Source: Brevibacterium aurantiacum (GTDB lineage Bacteria > Actinomycetota > Actinomycetes > Actinomycetales > Brevibacteriaceae). Taken from it: a stretch of DNA of 64,000 nt. Location of the stretch: assembly GCF_007558825.1 (NCBI RefSeq), contig NZ_VLTK01000004.1:263460-327459 (forward strand). Direction: 5' to 3'. The notes beneath the pieces are model-generated. The model worked only from the letters and a program-made list of their open reading frames with translations, searched no databases and was not told the DNA's origin. Position numbers and translations under genes: made by a program. Shown here piece by piece: positions 8,446-16,332 of this stretch (positions are counted from its first letter, which is position 1; each line of letters opens with the position of its first letter).

Positions 8446-8895
8446 ATGGTCAGCATATTGCTCGTTCATCATTCTCCGTCACAGGCAACGGCTGAAATCG
8501 CCGAGGCGGCGTTGTCCGGACTGCGCATGCCGGAGCTGGGTGCCGTCGACGTGACGGCCCGTCCGGCACTGGAGGCGACGTCCGCGGACGTGCTCGCCGC
8601 CGATGGATTCGTCCTCGGCACGACGGCGAATTTCGGCTACATCTCCGGTGCCCTCAAACACTTCTTCGACACCACATACGACGAAGTCAGGTTGCCGACC
8701 GCCGGCCGCCCGTTCTCCTATTGGATTCACGGAGGCTATGACACGACCGGGGCGGAGACCGCGATGACGCAGATCACCACGGGCCTTGGCTGGAAACTCG
8801 CCTTCGACCCTCTCATCGTCACCGGCGAAGTCACCGATGACCATCTCGCCAGTGCGACCGAACTCGCGGCCACCGTGGCGGCCGCGGCCATGTGA
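8446..8895 (+). CDS. Flavodoxin / NADPH-dependent FMN reductase family protein
   Basis: A 149-residue flavodoxin-like protein. The N-terminal strand and phosphate loop VSILLVHHSPSQATAEIAEA fit FMN binding. The middle segment DGFVLGTTANFGYISGALKHFFDTTYD matches the FMN isoalloxazine loop of the flavodoxin_5/FMN_red group (P/T-x-N-F-G-x-x-S-G-x-L-K-x-F-F-D). The electron partner is unknown. It diverges from the sirtuin gene with about 42 bp between starts. Confidence 0.8.
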   Translation: MVSILLVHHSPSQATAEIAEAALSGLRMPELGAVDVTARPALEATSADVLAADGFVLGTTANFGYISGALKHFFDTTYDEVRLPTAGRPFSYWIHGGYDTTGAETAMTQITTGLGWKLAFDPLIVTGEVTDDHLASATELAATVAAAAM

Positions 8896-9029
8896 GCGCA
8901 GGGCAGCACCGGCAATTTCCGACGCTCACGTCCAAGCCCTGCGAGAACTTGCCGGTGGTGGATCTGACCAGCAGTGATTTTCCGGACTTTCCCCGATAGC
9001 ATGAGGAAAACCGATGCAAGGAGGCGTCC

Positions 9030-10454
9030 ATGGCCAGCAGCACACCCGCGGCGAACAGCGGACTCGAGTTCCGCGAACTGCACGAAGTATCGGAACTCAT
9101 CAGGTCCGGGCGACTGAGCTCCAGAGACGCCACGCAGGGCATGTTCGATCGGATCGCCGAGCTCGACTCCCATCTTCTGTCCTTCGTCACCCTGATGCGG
9201 GAATCGGCACTGGCCGAAGCCGATGTCCTCGATGCGCGTCTGGCTCGCGGGGACTGGCTGGGACCGCTGCACGGCGTGCCGCTGGCGATCAAGGATCTGG
9301 CCTACACTCACGACGCACCAACGGGCGCGGGCACCACGATCCACGCCGACTTCCGGCCAGACTACGATGCCACCGTCGTCGCTCGACTGCGGGCTGCCGG
9401 GGCCGTGATCCTCGGGAAGCTGCGACTGACCGAAGGTGCGTTCACCGGCCACCACCCCGACCTGCCGACTCCGGTCAATCCCTGGGAGCCGAACACCTGG
9501 TCGGGAGCCTCCTCGTCCGGTTCGGGCGTCGCGACCGCCGCCGGACTCTGCTACGGCTCCCTGGGTTCGGACACGGGCGGATCGATCCGACTGCCTTCCT
9601 CGGCGAATGGGGTCACCGGACTCAAACCCACGTGGGGCCGGGTCTCGCGCAACGGCATCTTCCCACTGGCGCCGAGTCTCGACCACATCGGCCCGATGAC
9701 GCGCAGCGCCCGGGACGCCGCCATCATCCTCGAGGCCATCGCCGGGCATGATCCCAACGACCCGACCTCTGCCCTCGAACCGGTCCCCCGCTACAGCCAG
9801 CAGCTCGAACTCGACCACGCTCCGGTCGTCGGCTTCGACCGCGAACTGGCCGCCGAGCATTTCGATGACGTGACCAATGAGATGCTGGAGTCCACGATCG
9901 AGGTGCTCATCGACCTCGGTTGGCGCGTCCTCGACGTACGCACCCCCGGGTTTCCCGAAGCGGCACAGGAATGGACGGCGCTGTGCGGAATCGAGACCGC
10001 GGGCGTTCATGCTGAGAACTACCCGTCGAGATCGGCCGAGTACGGACCCGATCTCGCCGGACTCATCGAGGTGGGGCGCCGACTGAGCGCCGTCGACTAC
10101 CACGAACTGCTCGAATCCAGGCGGGCATTCACCGGTCGCATGCGCGGGCTCATGGCCGACATCGACCTGCTCCTGCTTCCGGGCATCGGAGCCGCCTCAC
10201 CGACGATCACGCAGATGGAGAACCTCGGCTCGGATGCCGAGCTGTTTGCCGCGGTGACGGTTCCGACGGCTCCCATCGACAACTGCGGTATGCCCTCGAT
10301 CACCCTGCCCGCCGGATTCTCCGAGCGCGGCACCCCGCTGGCCGCTCAGTTCGTCGCCGGTGACTTTCAGGAGAGTCTGCTGTTGGCCGCGGGGCATGCG
10401 TTCCAACAGGCCACCGATTTCCACCGACAGCACCCGCACATCGTGGCTGTCTAG
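9030..10454 (+). CDS. Amidase (amidase-signature family)
   Basis: A 474-residue amidase-signature hydrolase. The Ser-cisSer-Lys triad is visible: Lys88 in LAIKDL, a Ser near 161-163 in GASSSGSG, and nucleophile Ser185 in DTGGSIRLPSS. The family hydrolyses carboxamides; the substrate is not predictable, and GatA is unlikely because no gatB/gatC lie nearby. AAGGAGG lies upstream of ATG 9030 with good spacing. About 134 bp without a recognisable gene separate it from the flavoprotein gene. Confidence 0.92.
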   Translation: MASSTPAANSGLEFRELHEVSELIRSGRLSSRDATQGMFDRIAELDSHLLSFVTLMRESALAEADVLDARLARGDWLGPLHGVPLAIKDLAYTHDAPTGAGTTIHADFRPDYDATVVARLRAAGAVILGKLRLTEGAFTGHHPDLPTPVNPWEPNTWSGASSSGSGVATAAGLCYGSLGSDTGGSIRLPSSANGVTGLKPTWGRVSRNGIFPLAPSLDHIGPMTRSARDAAIILEAIAGHDPNDPTSALEPVPRYSQQLELDHAPVVGFDRELAAEHFDDVTNEMLESTIEVLIDLGWRVLDVRTPGFPEAAQEWTALCGIETAGVHAENYPSRSAEYGPDLAGLIEVGRRLSAVDYHELLESRRAFTGRMRGLMADIDLLLLPGIGAASPTITQMENLGSDAELFAAVTVPTAPIDNCGMPSITLPAGFSERGTPLAAQFVAGDFQESLLLAAGHAFQQATDFHRQHPHIVAV

Positions 10455-10461
10455 ACGACGC

Positions 10462-11133
10462 TTACTGCGCCTCTCGGCGGGCCACGATCTCTGTGATCCA
10501 GGTCGGCGCGAAAGGGGAGGTGCAGTTCGGAGGGGTCGGATAGTCCTTGAGGACGCCGAGGCGGTCGCCGATGGCGATGGCACGTGGCCGCAGCTGTTCG
10601 TTCTCGATGCCGATGTAGGACAGGGTTTCATTCATCGCCCACTGCAGGCGGTCTTCGGCGCCGAGCATCCGCGCCTCGATGATGTCGAGGAGACCGGGCA
10701 GGTCAAGGCCTTCGGGCGACTTGTTCACACGCTCACTGGTCAATGCCCACCCGGCTGAGGCCACGACCGGGTCGGGGTCGATCATCCAACTCAGGCGCAG
10801 TGTTTCGGCATGCTTCGACTTCTTGACGATGTAGTTGACCAGCCAGGCGTGGACCTTCGGCACACGTGCATCGCGCAGCATGGCATCGAGGCCCTCCGCA
10901 TCATAGCTGCGGGGGCGCATGATGAGGATCGCGACGAGACGCGCCGCGGTATCCCCGGTGTCCCACAGTTCGACGGCGAGGTCGTCGTTCTTCTTCAGCT
11001 CCTTGGCCACGGCCCGCAGCTTCGTCAGATTCACACCGTGATCGTCGCCGTGCTTCTCGTTGACGGCACGGGCCTTGGGATCCTCCAATGTCGCCAGTGT
11101 CTCCATGACGCTGTGCATGCTTGCCTCAACCAT
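10462..11133 (-). CDS. DNA alkylation repair protein (AlkD-like HEAT-repeat fold)
   Basis: A 223-residue all-helical protein. The region around residues 28-125 (HGDDHGVNLTKLRAVAKELKKNDDLAVELWDTGDTAARLVAILI) matches the AlkD/PF08713 family, whose HEAT-like repeats hold alkylated DNA. Similar short actinobacterial proteins are annotated as DNA alkylation repair, mostly without biochemical proof. The stop is 7 bp from the convergent amidase stop. Confidence 0.75.
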   Translation of the reverse strand: MVEASMHSVMETLATLEDPKARAVNEKHGDDHGVNLTKLRAVAKELKKNDDLAVELWDTGDTAARLVAILIMRPRSYDAEGLDAMLRDARVPKVHAWLVNYIVKKSKHAETLRLSWMIDPDPVVASAGWALTSERVNKSPEGLDLPGLLDIIEARMLGAEDRLQWAMNETLSYIGIENEQLRPRAIAIGDRLGVLKDYPTPPNCTSPFAPTWITEIVARREAQ

Positions 11134-11167
11134 GCGATCAGACTACCGCGAGTTCGGCGCTCAGTCT

Positions 11168-12340
11168 TCAGCGTTCGGAGTTCAGCCGGGCCGCCTGACG
11201 CATGAGGTGGTCGCGCTCGGCGAGGTTGCCGGCCTTGGCGGCGGCCTTGACGTAGAGCTTCGCCGCCGCCTCGACTTCTCCCGCCCGTTCTCGCAGGTGG
11301 GCTTCGACGGCGAAGTAGCGCGGCAGAGTCTCATCGAGTCTGTCCAGTTGGGCCAGTCCGGCCGCCGGCCCCTCGGCTTCACCGATCGCGACGGCCCGGT
11401 TGAGGGATGCGATCGGGCTGTCGTGGAATTTGAGCAGTTCGTCGTACCATTCGACGATCTGCGGCCAGTCGGTGTCCTCGACACGTTGTGCATCGGCGTG
11501 GAGAGCGCCGATGGCGGCCTGGACCTGGAATTCGCCGAGTTCCTCGCGGGCGAGCGCGGTCTGCAGAATGGCGATGCCCTCGGCGATCAGTTCGGTCTCC
11601 CACAGGGATCGGTCCTGGTCGGCGAGGGCGATCAGGGCCCCTTCGGCGGTGAACCGGGCTCGACGGCGGGCATGGTGGATGAGCATGAGGGCCAGCAGCC
11701 CGGAGACCTCTGGGTGTTCGATCGATGCGGCCAGCGCCCGGGCGAGACGGATGGCTTCTGCGGCGAGGTCGACGTCACCCGAGTAGCCCTCGTTGAAGAC
11801 GAGATAGAGGACCGTGAGGACCGCGGAGACGTTTCCCGGGCGGTTGAGTCTGCGTCCGGACAGGGTGCGCTTGGCCCGAGAGATGCGCTGAGCCATCGTC
11901 GCCTCCGGTACCAGGTAGGCCTCGGCGATCTGTCGAGTCGTCAGCCCGCCGACGGCCCGCAGAGTCAGTGCCACCGCCGAGGCTGGGCTGAGGTCCGGAT
12001 GGGCGCACAGGAAATAGAGATCGACGGTGTCATCGGCCGAGGTCGTCGCCGCATCCGTGTCCAGCACAAAGGCGTGTTCCTCCCGCGCAGTGCGCGCGGA
12101 CTCCGCACGGATGCGGTCGAGGAACTTGCGCCAGGCGACCGTGATCAGCCACCCCTTTTTGTCCCGGGGTTCGTTCTCCGGCCACGTGCGAAACGCCTCG
12201 ATCAGGGCATCCTGAACGGCATCCTCGGCGGTGGCGAAGTCTGCTCCCCTCCGCTCGAGGATGCCGATCACGATGGGAACGAGCTCCCTCAGTCCGTCGT
12301 AGACGGGGTCACTCCCATGAACGGACGGAGTTCGAGCCAC
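11168..12340 (-). CDS. ECF42-type RNA polymerase sigma factor with TPR-like C-terminus
   Basis: A 390-residue sigma factor. Region 2 is at about 25-75 (DFATAEDAVQDALIEAFRTWPENE and GWLITVAWRKFLDRIR). Region 4 is at about 110-165 (LTLRAVGGLTTRQIAEAYLVPEATMAQRISRAKR). A long helical extension (about 170-390) contains NRAVAIGEAEGPAAGLAQLD repeats typical of the TPR-like tail of ECF42 sigmas (DUF6596 group). ECF42 genes are characteristically paired with DGPF/YCII genes, as here. The start is uncertain: GTG 12340 overlaps the YCII gene by 52 bp and gives a normal N-terminus. Confidence 0.88.
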   Translation of the reverse strand: MARTPSVHGSDPVYDGLRELVPIVIGILERRGADFATAEDAVQDALIEAFRTWPENEPRDKKGWLITVAWRKFLDRIRAESARTAREEHAFVLDTDAATTSADDTVDLYFLCAHPDLSPASAVALTLRAVGGLTTRQIAEAYLVPEATMAQRISRAKRTLSGRRLNRPGNVSAVLTVLYLVFNEGYSGDVDLAAEAIRLARALAASIEHPEVSGLLALMLIHHARRRARFTAEGALIALADQDRSLWETELIAEGIAILQTALAREELGEFQVQAAIGALHADAQRVEDTDWPQIVEWYDELLKFHDSPIASLNRAVAIGEAEGPAAGLAQLDRLDETLPRYFAVEAHLRERAGEVEAAAKLYVKAAAKAGNLAERDHLMRQAARLNSER

Positions 12341-12696
12341 TCCCGGATCGGCTCGCCGCCGGCACCCGGTGCCGCCGAGAGTTCGCCCGCGAGTTCGAGC
12401 GCCCGATCGTAGGACTCGACGTCGATGACCATCCAGCCGGCGATGAGATCCTTGGTCTCGGGGAAGGGGCCGTCGGTGACCGGTGGCTTGCCCTCTCCGT
12501 CGAAACGCACGAAGGTCCCTTCGGGCGACAGGGCCTGGGAGTCGACGAATTCGCCGCTGACCTTCAACCTCGCCGCGAAATCGTTCATGTAGCCGATGTG
12601 CGCGTCGACTTCGCCCGGCGTCCACTCTTCCATCGGGGTGTACTGCATGTATTCGGGGGCCATCTTGTAGTGCTTGAGCATCAGGTACTTAGCCAT
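12289..12696 (-). CDS. YCII-related DGPF protein, partner of ECF42 sigma
   Basis: A 135-residue protein of the YCII fold with the hallmark PPVTDGPFPETKDLIAGWMVID (about 78-100). DGPF proteins are the known genetic partners and main targets of ECF42 sigma factors; their biochemical role is unclear. It lies upstream of the sigma gene and overlaps it, so one transcript carries both. The ATG at 12696 follows a purine-rich AGAGGAGA. A matching ECF42 promoter candidate lies at 12748-12774. Confidence 0.9.
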   Translation of the reverse strand: MAKYLMLKHYKMAPEYMQYTPMEEWTPGEVDAHIGYMNDFAARLKVSGEFVDSQALSPEGTFVRFDGEGKPPVTDGPFPETKDLIAGWMVIDVESYDRALELAGELSAAPGAGGEPIREWLELRPFMGVTPSTTD

Positions 12697-12747
12697 GATC
12701 TTCTCCTCTTATCATCTGCTCGTCGCGAACTTCGCTGACATCCCTGG

Positions 12748-12774
12748 GACGGAGCCACATGCGCATTCTCGACA
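12748..12774 (-). promoter_or_regulatory. Candidate ECF42 promoter of the YCII-sigma operon
   Basis: On the minus strand, TGTCGA (12774-12769) is separated by exactly 17 bases from CGTC (12751-12748), about 50 bp before the YCII start. This matches the ECF42 promoter signature as I recall it (TGTCGA at -35, CGA/TC at -10). The same arrangement occurs before the second module at 15820-15846. It implies autoregulation (inference). Confidence 0.6.
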
Positions 12775-12941
12775 TCCTCGGCGAGATATCCTTCGATTCT
12801 TCCACGGATAGTCGCCGATGTCCGGTTGTAACCGACCTGGAACACAAGTCTCCGAATGCGAACACACACGCCTCCACCTCGGCGGATTCAGTTGACAGAG
12901 TGGACTCATACACACCACCTTCACCTCATCAGGAGTTCACC

Positions 12942-13604
12942 ATGAAGACTAAGAAGATCATTCGGTCCATCACCGTCGCCGGCGCTGTTGCGGCGGCACT
13001 GTCGCTGTCTGCCTGCGATATGAACATCTCCTTCGGCACTCCCGAGCAGGAGCAGACGCGGGCCCAGGAGGGTGACGAGACGTCGGCGAATCCTGACGAG
13101 CAGCAAGAGGCCGTAACTCCTGCAGAGGAAGCGCCGGAGGAGTCTGAGTCGAACGCCGCCACCGAGGACTCCCCCGATTCCTCGTCGAGTCAGGGCTCAT
13201 CATCAGGTGGCGGCTATGGCACCTCGTCCTCCGATTCAGCCTCGTCAGCGACGTCGGATGCTGCGTCATCATCGTCGGGCACATCCACCTCGGCGGGTGA
13301 AGAATCATCGAGTTCGAGCGGCGAACATGCCAGCGCCGATGACCCCGGATTCGAAATCGATGAGCAGGGCAACGGCACCATTCCCGCCTCCCTCCTCGAG
13401 AAGGACATTGAGAAGGCGTACTCCAAGCAGGGGACGACCGTCGACGAGGTCGAATGCCTCAACGACCTGATGGTCATCTCCAAGAGAGGTTCGGCCTCCT
13501 GCAACGTCACCGCCTACGGCGAGAAGCGCTACGGAACGGTCAAGGTCACATCGGTCTCAGGCAGCTACGTCGGCTACAAACTCGACTTCCCCAGCTTCAA
13601 CTGA
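12942..13604 (+). CDS. DUF4333 lipoprotein with Ser/Glu-rich linker
   Basis: A 220-residue secreted lipoprotein. It has a basic N-terminus (MKTKKIIRS), a hydrophobic core and the lipobox LSAC (acylated Cys near residue 26). Then comes a long low-complexity Glu/Ser/Ala stretch (about 35-135) that looks like a cell-wall-spanning spacer, and a C-terminal DUF4333 domain (about 145-220) with V-E-C and S-A-S-C-N cysteines likely to form a disulfide. The role is unknown. AGGAG lies upstream of ATG 12942. It diverges from the YCII/ECF42 module. Confidence 0.88.
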   Translation: MKTKKIIRSITVAGAVAAALSLSACDMNISFGTPEQEQTRAQEGDETSANPDEQQEAVTPAEEAPEESESNAATEDSPDSSSSQGSSSGGGYGTSSSDSASSATSDAASSSSGTSTSAGEESSSSSGEHASADDPGFEIDEQGNGTIPASLLEKDIEKAYSKQGTTVDEVECLNDLMVISKRGSASCNVTAYGEKRYGTVKVTSVSGSYVGYKLDFPSFN

Positions 13605-13672
13605 GCATAGCCGCGGCCGGCACCGCTGGTGTCGGGCAGGCTGCGGAACAACTCACGACCGCAGATGGTTAT

Positions 13673-13707
13673 GGCAGGTGCACACTTTCACAGGTCGTGC
13701 ACCTGCC
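13673..13707. repeat. 11-bp perfect inverted repeat ahead of the oxidoreductase gene
   Basis: GGCAGGTGCAC (13673-13683) and its exact complement GTGCACCTGCC (13697-13707) flank a 13-base loop. It lies 69 bp after the DUF4333 stop and 28 bp before the next start, with no T-run on either side. It could be a factor-independent stop for the lipoprotein gene or an operator/leader hairpin for the oxidoreductase; sequence alone does not decide. Confidence 0.55.
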
Positions 13708-13735
13708 ACATCGACCAGCGAGGAGCATTCCCATC

Positions 13736-14692
13736 ATGCGCAGTGTCCAGTACACCCAGAACGGCGACATCGACCAGCTCCACATCGCCGAGGCGAACGC
13801 CCCCTCAGTCGGGCCAGGTGAGGTTCGTGTCGCTGTCCGCTATGCCGGACTCAACCCCGTCGATCTCGCCGTCATCGGTGGAGCCTTCGGGCAGGCCACC
13901 GGCACGAAGGGCAACGGCGCTGACTTCTCGGGAGTCATCGACGAGGTTGGTGAAGGTGTCACCGACTTCTCCCCCGGCGATCTCGTCTTCGGGGGACGGC
14001 CACATCGCACGCAGACGACTCATCTGCTCATCCGGGACCCGGCAGAACGACTCGACAAGATACCTCGCGGTCTCGGCATCGATACAGCCGGAGGCCTCTA
14101 CATAGCCGGGCGCACCGCCATCGCGGGCATCCGTGCCCTGGCGATCACCGAAGGTGAGACCGTCCTCGTCACCGGCGCCTCGGGCGGAGTCGGAATCATC
14201 GCAGGCCAATTGGCGGTCAATCTGGGCGCCCGCGTCATCGGCACGGCCAGCGAAGCCAACCATGATGCTCTGCGCAATCTCGGCATCGAACCCATCTCCT
14301 ATGGTGAAGGGCTCGATGCCCGCCTGCGGGAGACGGCCCCCGAAGGCATCGCTGCCGCGTTCTCGACCCAGGACGAGGCCGAGATCAAGCAGCTGCTGAG
14401 GCTCGACATACCCGCCGGACGCATCAATTCGATCGGAGCGGGACCACAGGTCGCCGACACGTACGGGGTGAGCATCGCAGGCGAGACTGCGGCTGAGCGC
14501 GGTGACCTCGCGTGGCTTGCCAAAGCGATCGCCTACGGACATGTGCACGTGCCCGTCGCCGGGGTCTTCTCGCTCGACGAGGTTCAGAACGCCTACCGTT
14601 TCCTCAAGGGCTCGCACCCTGCCGGCAAGGTGGTCCTCCGCGTCGACGCCGATCCCCTCACCAACGATCAGCGCGAGTTCCTCAGCAGCTGA
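13736..14692 (+). CDS. NADP-dependent quinone-oxidoreductase-like MDR enzyme
   Basis: A 318-residue medium-chain dehydrogenase/reductase of the zinc-free quinone reductase group. The N-terminal GroES-like fold has YAGLNPVDLAVIGG. The Rossmann motif is VLVTGASGGVGIIAGQLAVNLGARVIGTAS (about 140-170). The C-terminus has the LDEVQNAYRFLKGSHPAGKVVLRV signature. No catalytic or structural zinc cysteines are seen. It probably reduces quinones or enones with NADPH. ATG 13736 follows GAGGAG. Confidence 0.9.
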   Translation: MRSVQYTQNGDIDQLHIAEANAPSVGPGEVRVAVRYAGLNPVDLAVIGGAFGQATGTKGNGADFSGVIDEVGEGVTDFSPGDLVFGGRPHRTQTTHLLIRDPAERLDKIPRGLGIDTAGGLYIAGRTAIAGIRALAITEGETVLVTGASGGVGIIAGQLAVNLGARVIGTASEANHDALRNLGIEPISYGEGLDARLRETAPEGIAAAFSTQDEAEIKQLLRLDIPAGRINSIGAGPQVADTYGVSIAGETAAERGDLAWLAKAIAYGHVHVPVAGVFSLDEVQNAYRFLKGSHPAGKVVLRVDADPLTNDQREFLSS

Positions 14693-14856
14693 TCCGAGTT
14701 CGCATCCGATGGTGGGCGGTCAGGAATACTGTGCCCGGGTCGGCGCGTTCTCCTTGACGACACCGACGAACAGCACCCGGTGCTGAGAGATCGCATATGA
14801 CGATGTCAGATCGTCTGCGGCGCGTCGGATCCGCCAACTGACTAGGAGTAAGCATC

Positions 14857-15390
14857 ATGGCAATCTCAGACAAGAAGGTCGCATTCCTCCTCACCCGCGG
14901 AGTCGAGCAGGTCGAGCTCACCAGCCCCCGCGGAGCACTTGACGAGGCAGGAGCCACGACGGTCATCGTCTCGCCGTCCGAAGGCACATTGCAGGCGATG
15001 AATGGCGACTGGGACCATGCCGATGAGTTCACCGTCGACGTCCCCGTCTCTGCAGCCAAAGTTGAGGACTTCGATGCGCTCGTGCTTCCAGGCGGTACCC
15101 TCAATGCCGATGCCCTGCGCCTCGATGAGGACGCGGTGGCACTGGTGAAAGCATTCTTCGCGGCTGACAAGCCAGTGGCCGCGATCTGCCACGCACCATG
15201 GATCCTCGCCGAATCAGGCGTGGCCAAGGGCCGGAAGCTGACCTCATTCGTCTCGACGAAGACCGATCTGGTCAACGCCGGAGCAGAGTGGGAGGATTCC
15301 GAGGTCGTCGTCGATGGCAACCTCATCACATCGCGCAACCCCGGAGACCTCGACGCGTTCAACGCAGCCATCGCGAACGCGCTGGGCTGA
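14857..15390 (+). CDS. DJ-1/PfpI superfamily protein (YhbO-like)
   Basis: A 177-residue protein of the type 1 glutamine-amidotransferase-like class. It shows the nucleophile elbow AICHAPWILAESG (Cys near 110) and the conserved acidic residue in LTSPRGALDEAG. PfpI/YhbO proteins act in carbonyl stress as deglycases or glyoxalases, or as heat-shock proteases; which applies is uncertain. It follows the oxidoreductase gene by 164 bp in the same direction. A strong hairpin terminator follows at 15435-15478. Confidence 0.9.
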   Translation: MAISDKKVAFLLTRGVEQVELTSPRGALDEAGATTVIVSPSEGTLQAMNGDWDHADEFTVDVPVSAAKVEDFDALVLPGGTLNADALRLDEDAVALVKAFFAADKPVAAICHAPWILAESGVAKGRKLTSFVSTKTDLVNAGAEWEDSEVVVDGNLITSRNPGDLDAFNAAIANALG

Positions 15391-15434
15391 GGCTGAGGCA
15401 CTGAAGCAGGCTGATGCGCCTGTACACAGCGCAC

Positions 15435-15478
15435 GAAGAAGGCTCCCATCCGAGAACATTCGGATGGGAGCCTTCTTC
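15435..15478. terminator. Bidirectional hairpin terminator
   Basis: An 18-bp perfect stem (GAAGAAGGCTCCCATCCG at 15435-15452 and its complement at 15461-15478) with an 8-base loop. The stem ends in a pyrimidine-rich TTCTTC run on both strands. It lies between the PfpI gene (+) and tRNA-Ser (-), so it can serve both transcripts. Confidence 0.85.
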
Positions 15479-15484
15479 TCTCTG

Positions 15485-15569
15485 CGGAGGATAGGGGATT
15501 CGAACCCCTGAGGGCGTTAACCCAACCCGCGTTCCAGGCGAGCGCCATAGGCCACTAGGCGAATCCTCC
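15485..15569 (-). tRNA. tRNA-Ser (anticodon GGA)
   Basis: On the minus strand the acceptor stem GGAGGAT pairs with ATCCTCC. The T-arm carries GGTTCGAATCC, and there is the long variable arm expected for serine tRNA. The anticodon stem CTCGC/GCGGG encloses the loop CTGGAAC, giving anticodon GGA (reads UCC/UCU). The discriminator is G, as in serine tRNAs. CCA is not encoded. Confidence 0.95.
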
Positions 15570-15819
15570 GCGAGCCAGCCTATCCGAGTCGTGTCGACAA
15601 TGCGAAATCCTGACGGCCGAGTGTGAACCATCACACTAAGTGCAGGTGAAATCGCTTCTCAGCTGCCTTTGCCCTTGCCTGCCTGACCCAGGTCCTGCTC
15701 AGTCTGGACTTCGACCGTGGTGCTCTGTACCTGTTGCGGGTGGCCAGACGGTGAGCGCCTCATACCAGGTCGACCCAGTCGAGGGCGATTGAAATGGGCG
15801 CAGAAACCTTCCCGCCGTG
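15570..15819. other. Gene-free stretch between tRNA-Ser and the second ECF42 promoter
   Basis: About 250 bp in which I find no convincing coding region, RNA or repeat. It should include the tRNA-Ser promoter (reading leftwards) near 15575-15620, but no clear -35/-10 pair stands out. Confidence 0.4.
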
Positions 15820-15846
15820 TGTCGATGCGGCATAAACTTATTCGAC
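15820..15846 (+). promoter_or_regulatory. Candidate ECF42 promoter of the second YCII-sigma operon
   Basis: TGTCGA (15820-15825), 17 bases, CGAC (15843-15846), about 60 bp before the YCII start. Spacing and elements are the same as at 12748-12774. It is followed by a near-palindrome at 15857-15880 in the presumed leader. Confidence 0.6.
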
Positions 15847-15856
15847 GTAGTGCATG

Positions 15857-15880
15857 AGAGGGTCTCGACCGAGACTCTCT
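15857..15880 (+). repeat. Near-palindrome in the YCII leader
   Basis: AGAGGGTCTCG and CGAGACTCTCT flank a 2-base centre, giving almost complete dyad symmetry over 24 bp just downstream of the ECF42-like promoter. It could be an operator or a leader hairpin. No similar element is seen at the first ECF42 module. Confidence 0.45.
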
Positions 15881-15906
15881 GAAACATTGCTGACTAAGGA
15901 GTCATC

Positions 15907-16332
15907 ATGAAGTTCATGCTCATCATGCGCGCAGTCGACCAAGCCGCCGTGGACGCCTTCGAAGCCGCCGATTTCGAGAAGATCATCGCCGACATGGGCG
16001 CCTACAACGAATCCATGGTCAACGCCGGCGTCATGGCCGACGGCGCCGGACTCTCCGATGCCTCCGAAGGGGCAGTCGTCGATTTCAGTGAAGACGATCC
16101 CGTCGTCACTGACGGCCCCTATGGAGAATTGCGGGAGCTGTTCAACGGCTTCTGGATGGTCGAGGTCTCCTCACAGGAGGAAGCGATCGAGTGGGCCAAG
16201 CGGGCCCCTTTGGGCACCGGATCCCAGATCGAGGTGCGACGCGTCAATGGACCGGAGGACTTCCCTCAGGACAACGAGTGGATCCAGAAGGAACAGGAAT
16301 GGATCGCCGAAGGGAAACTGGCCGGCAGTTGA
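15907..16332 (+). CDS. YCII-related protein (DGPY variant), partner of ECF42 sigma
   Basis: A 141-residue YCII-fold protein beginning MKFMLIMRA, with the signature VVTDGPYGELRELFNGFWMVEV (about 65-90). The motif is DGPY rather than the usual DGPF. TAAGGAG precedes ATG 15907. Its stop overlaps the TTG start of the sigma gene, so the two are translationally coupled, matching the DGPF-ECF42 pairing known in actinobacteria. Confidence 0.9.
   Translation: MKFMLIMRAVDQAAVDAFEAADFEKIIADMGAYNESMVNAGVMADGAGLSDASEGAVVDFSEDDPVVTDGPYGELRELFNGFWMVEVSSQEEAIEWAKRAPLGTGSQIEVRRVNGPEDFPQDNEWIQKEQEWIAEGKLAGS

Noticed and set aside
8736-10103. 455-codon open frame antisense to the amidase
   Set aside because: It overlaps the flavoprotein and the clear amidase, and shows no recognisable domain.
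11060-12412. 450-codon open frame antisense to the ECF42 sigma
   Set aside because: The sigma regions 2 and 4 on the minus strand are unmistakable; the plus-strand product has no motif.
15594-15600. TGTCGACA as a further ECF42 promoter
   Set aside because: Neither strand has a CGWC element at 17 bases.
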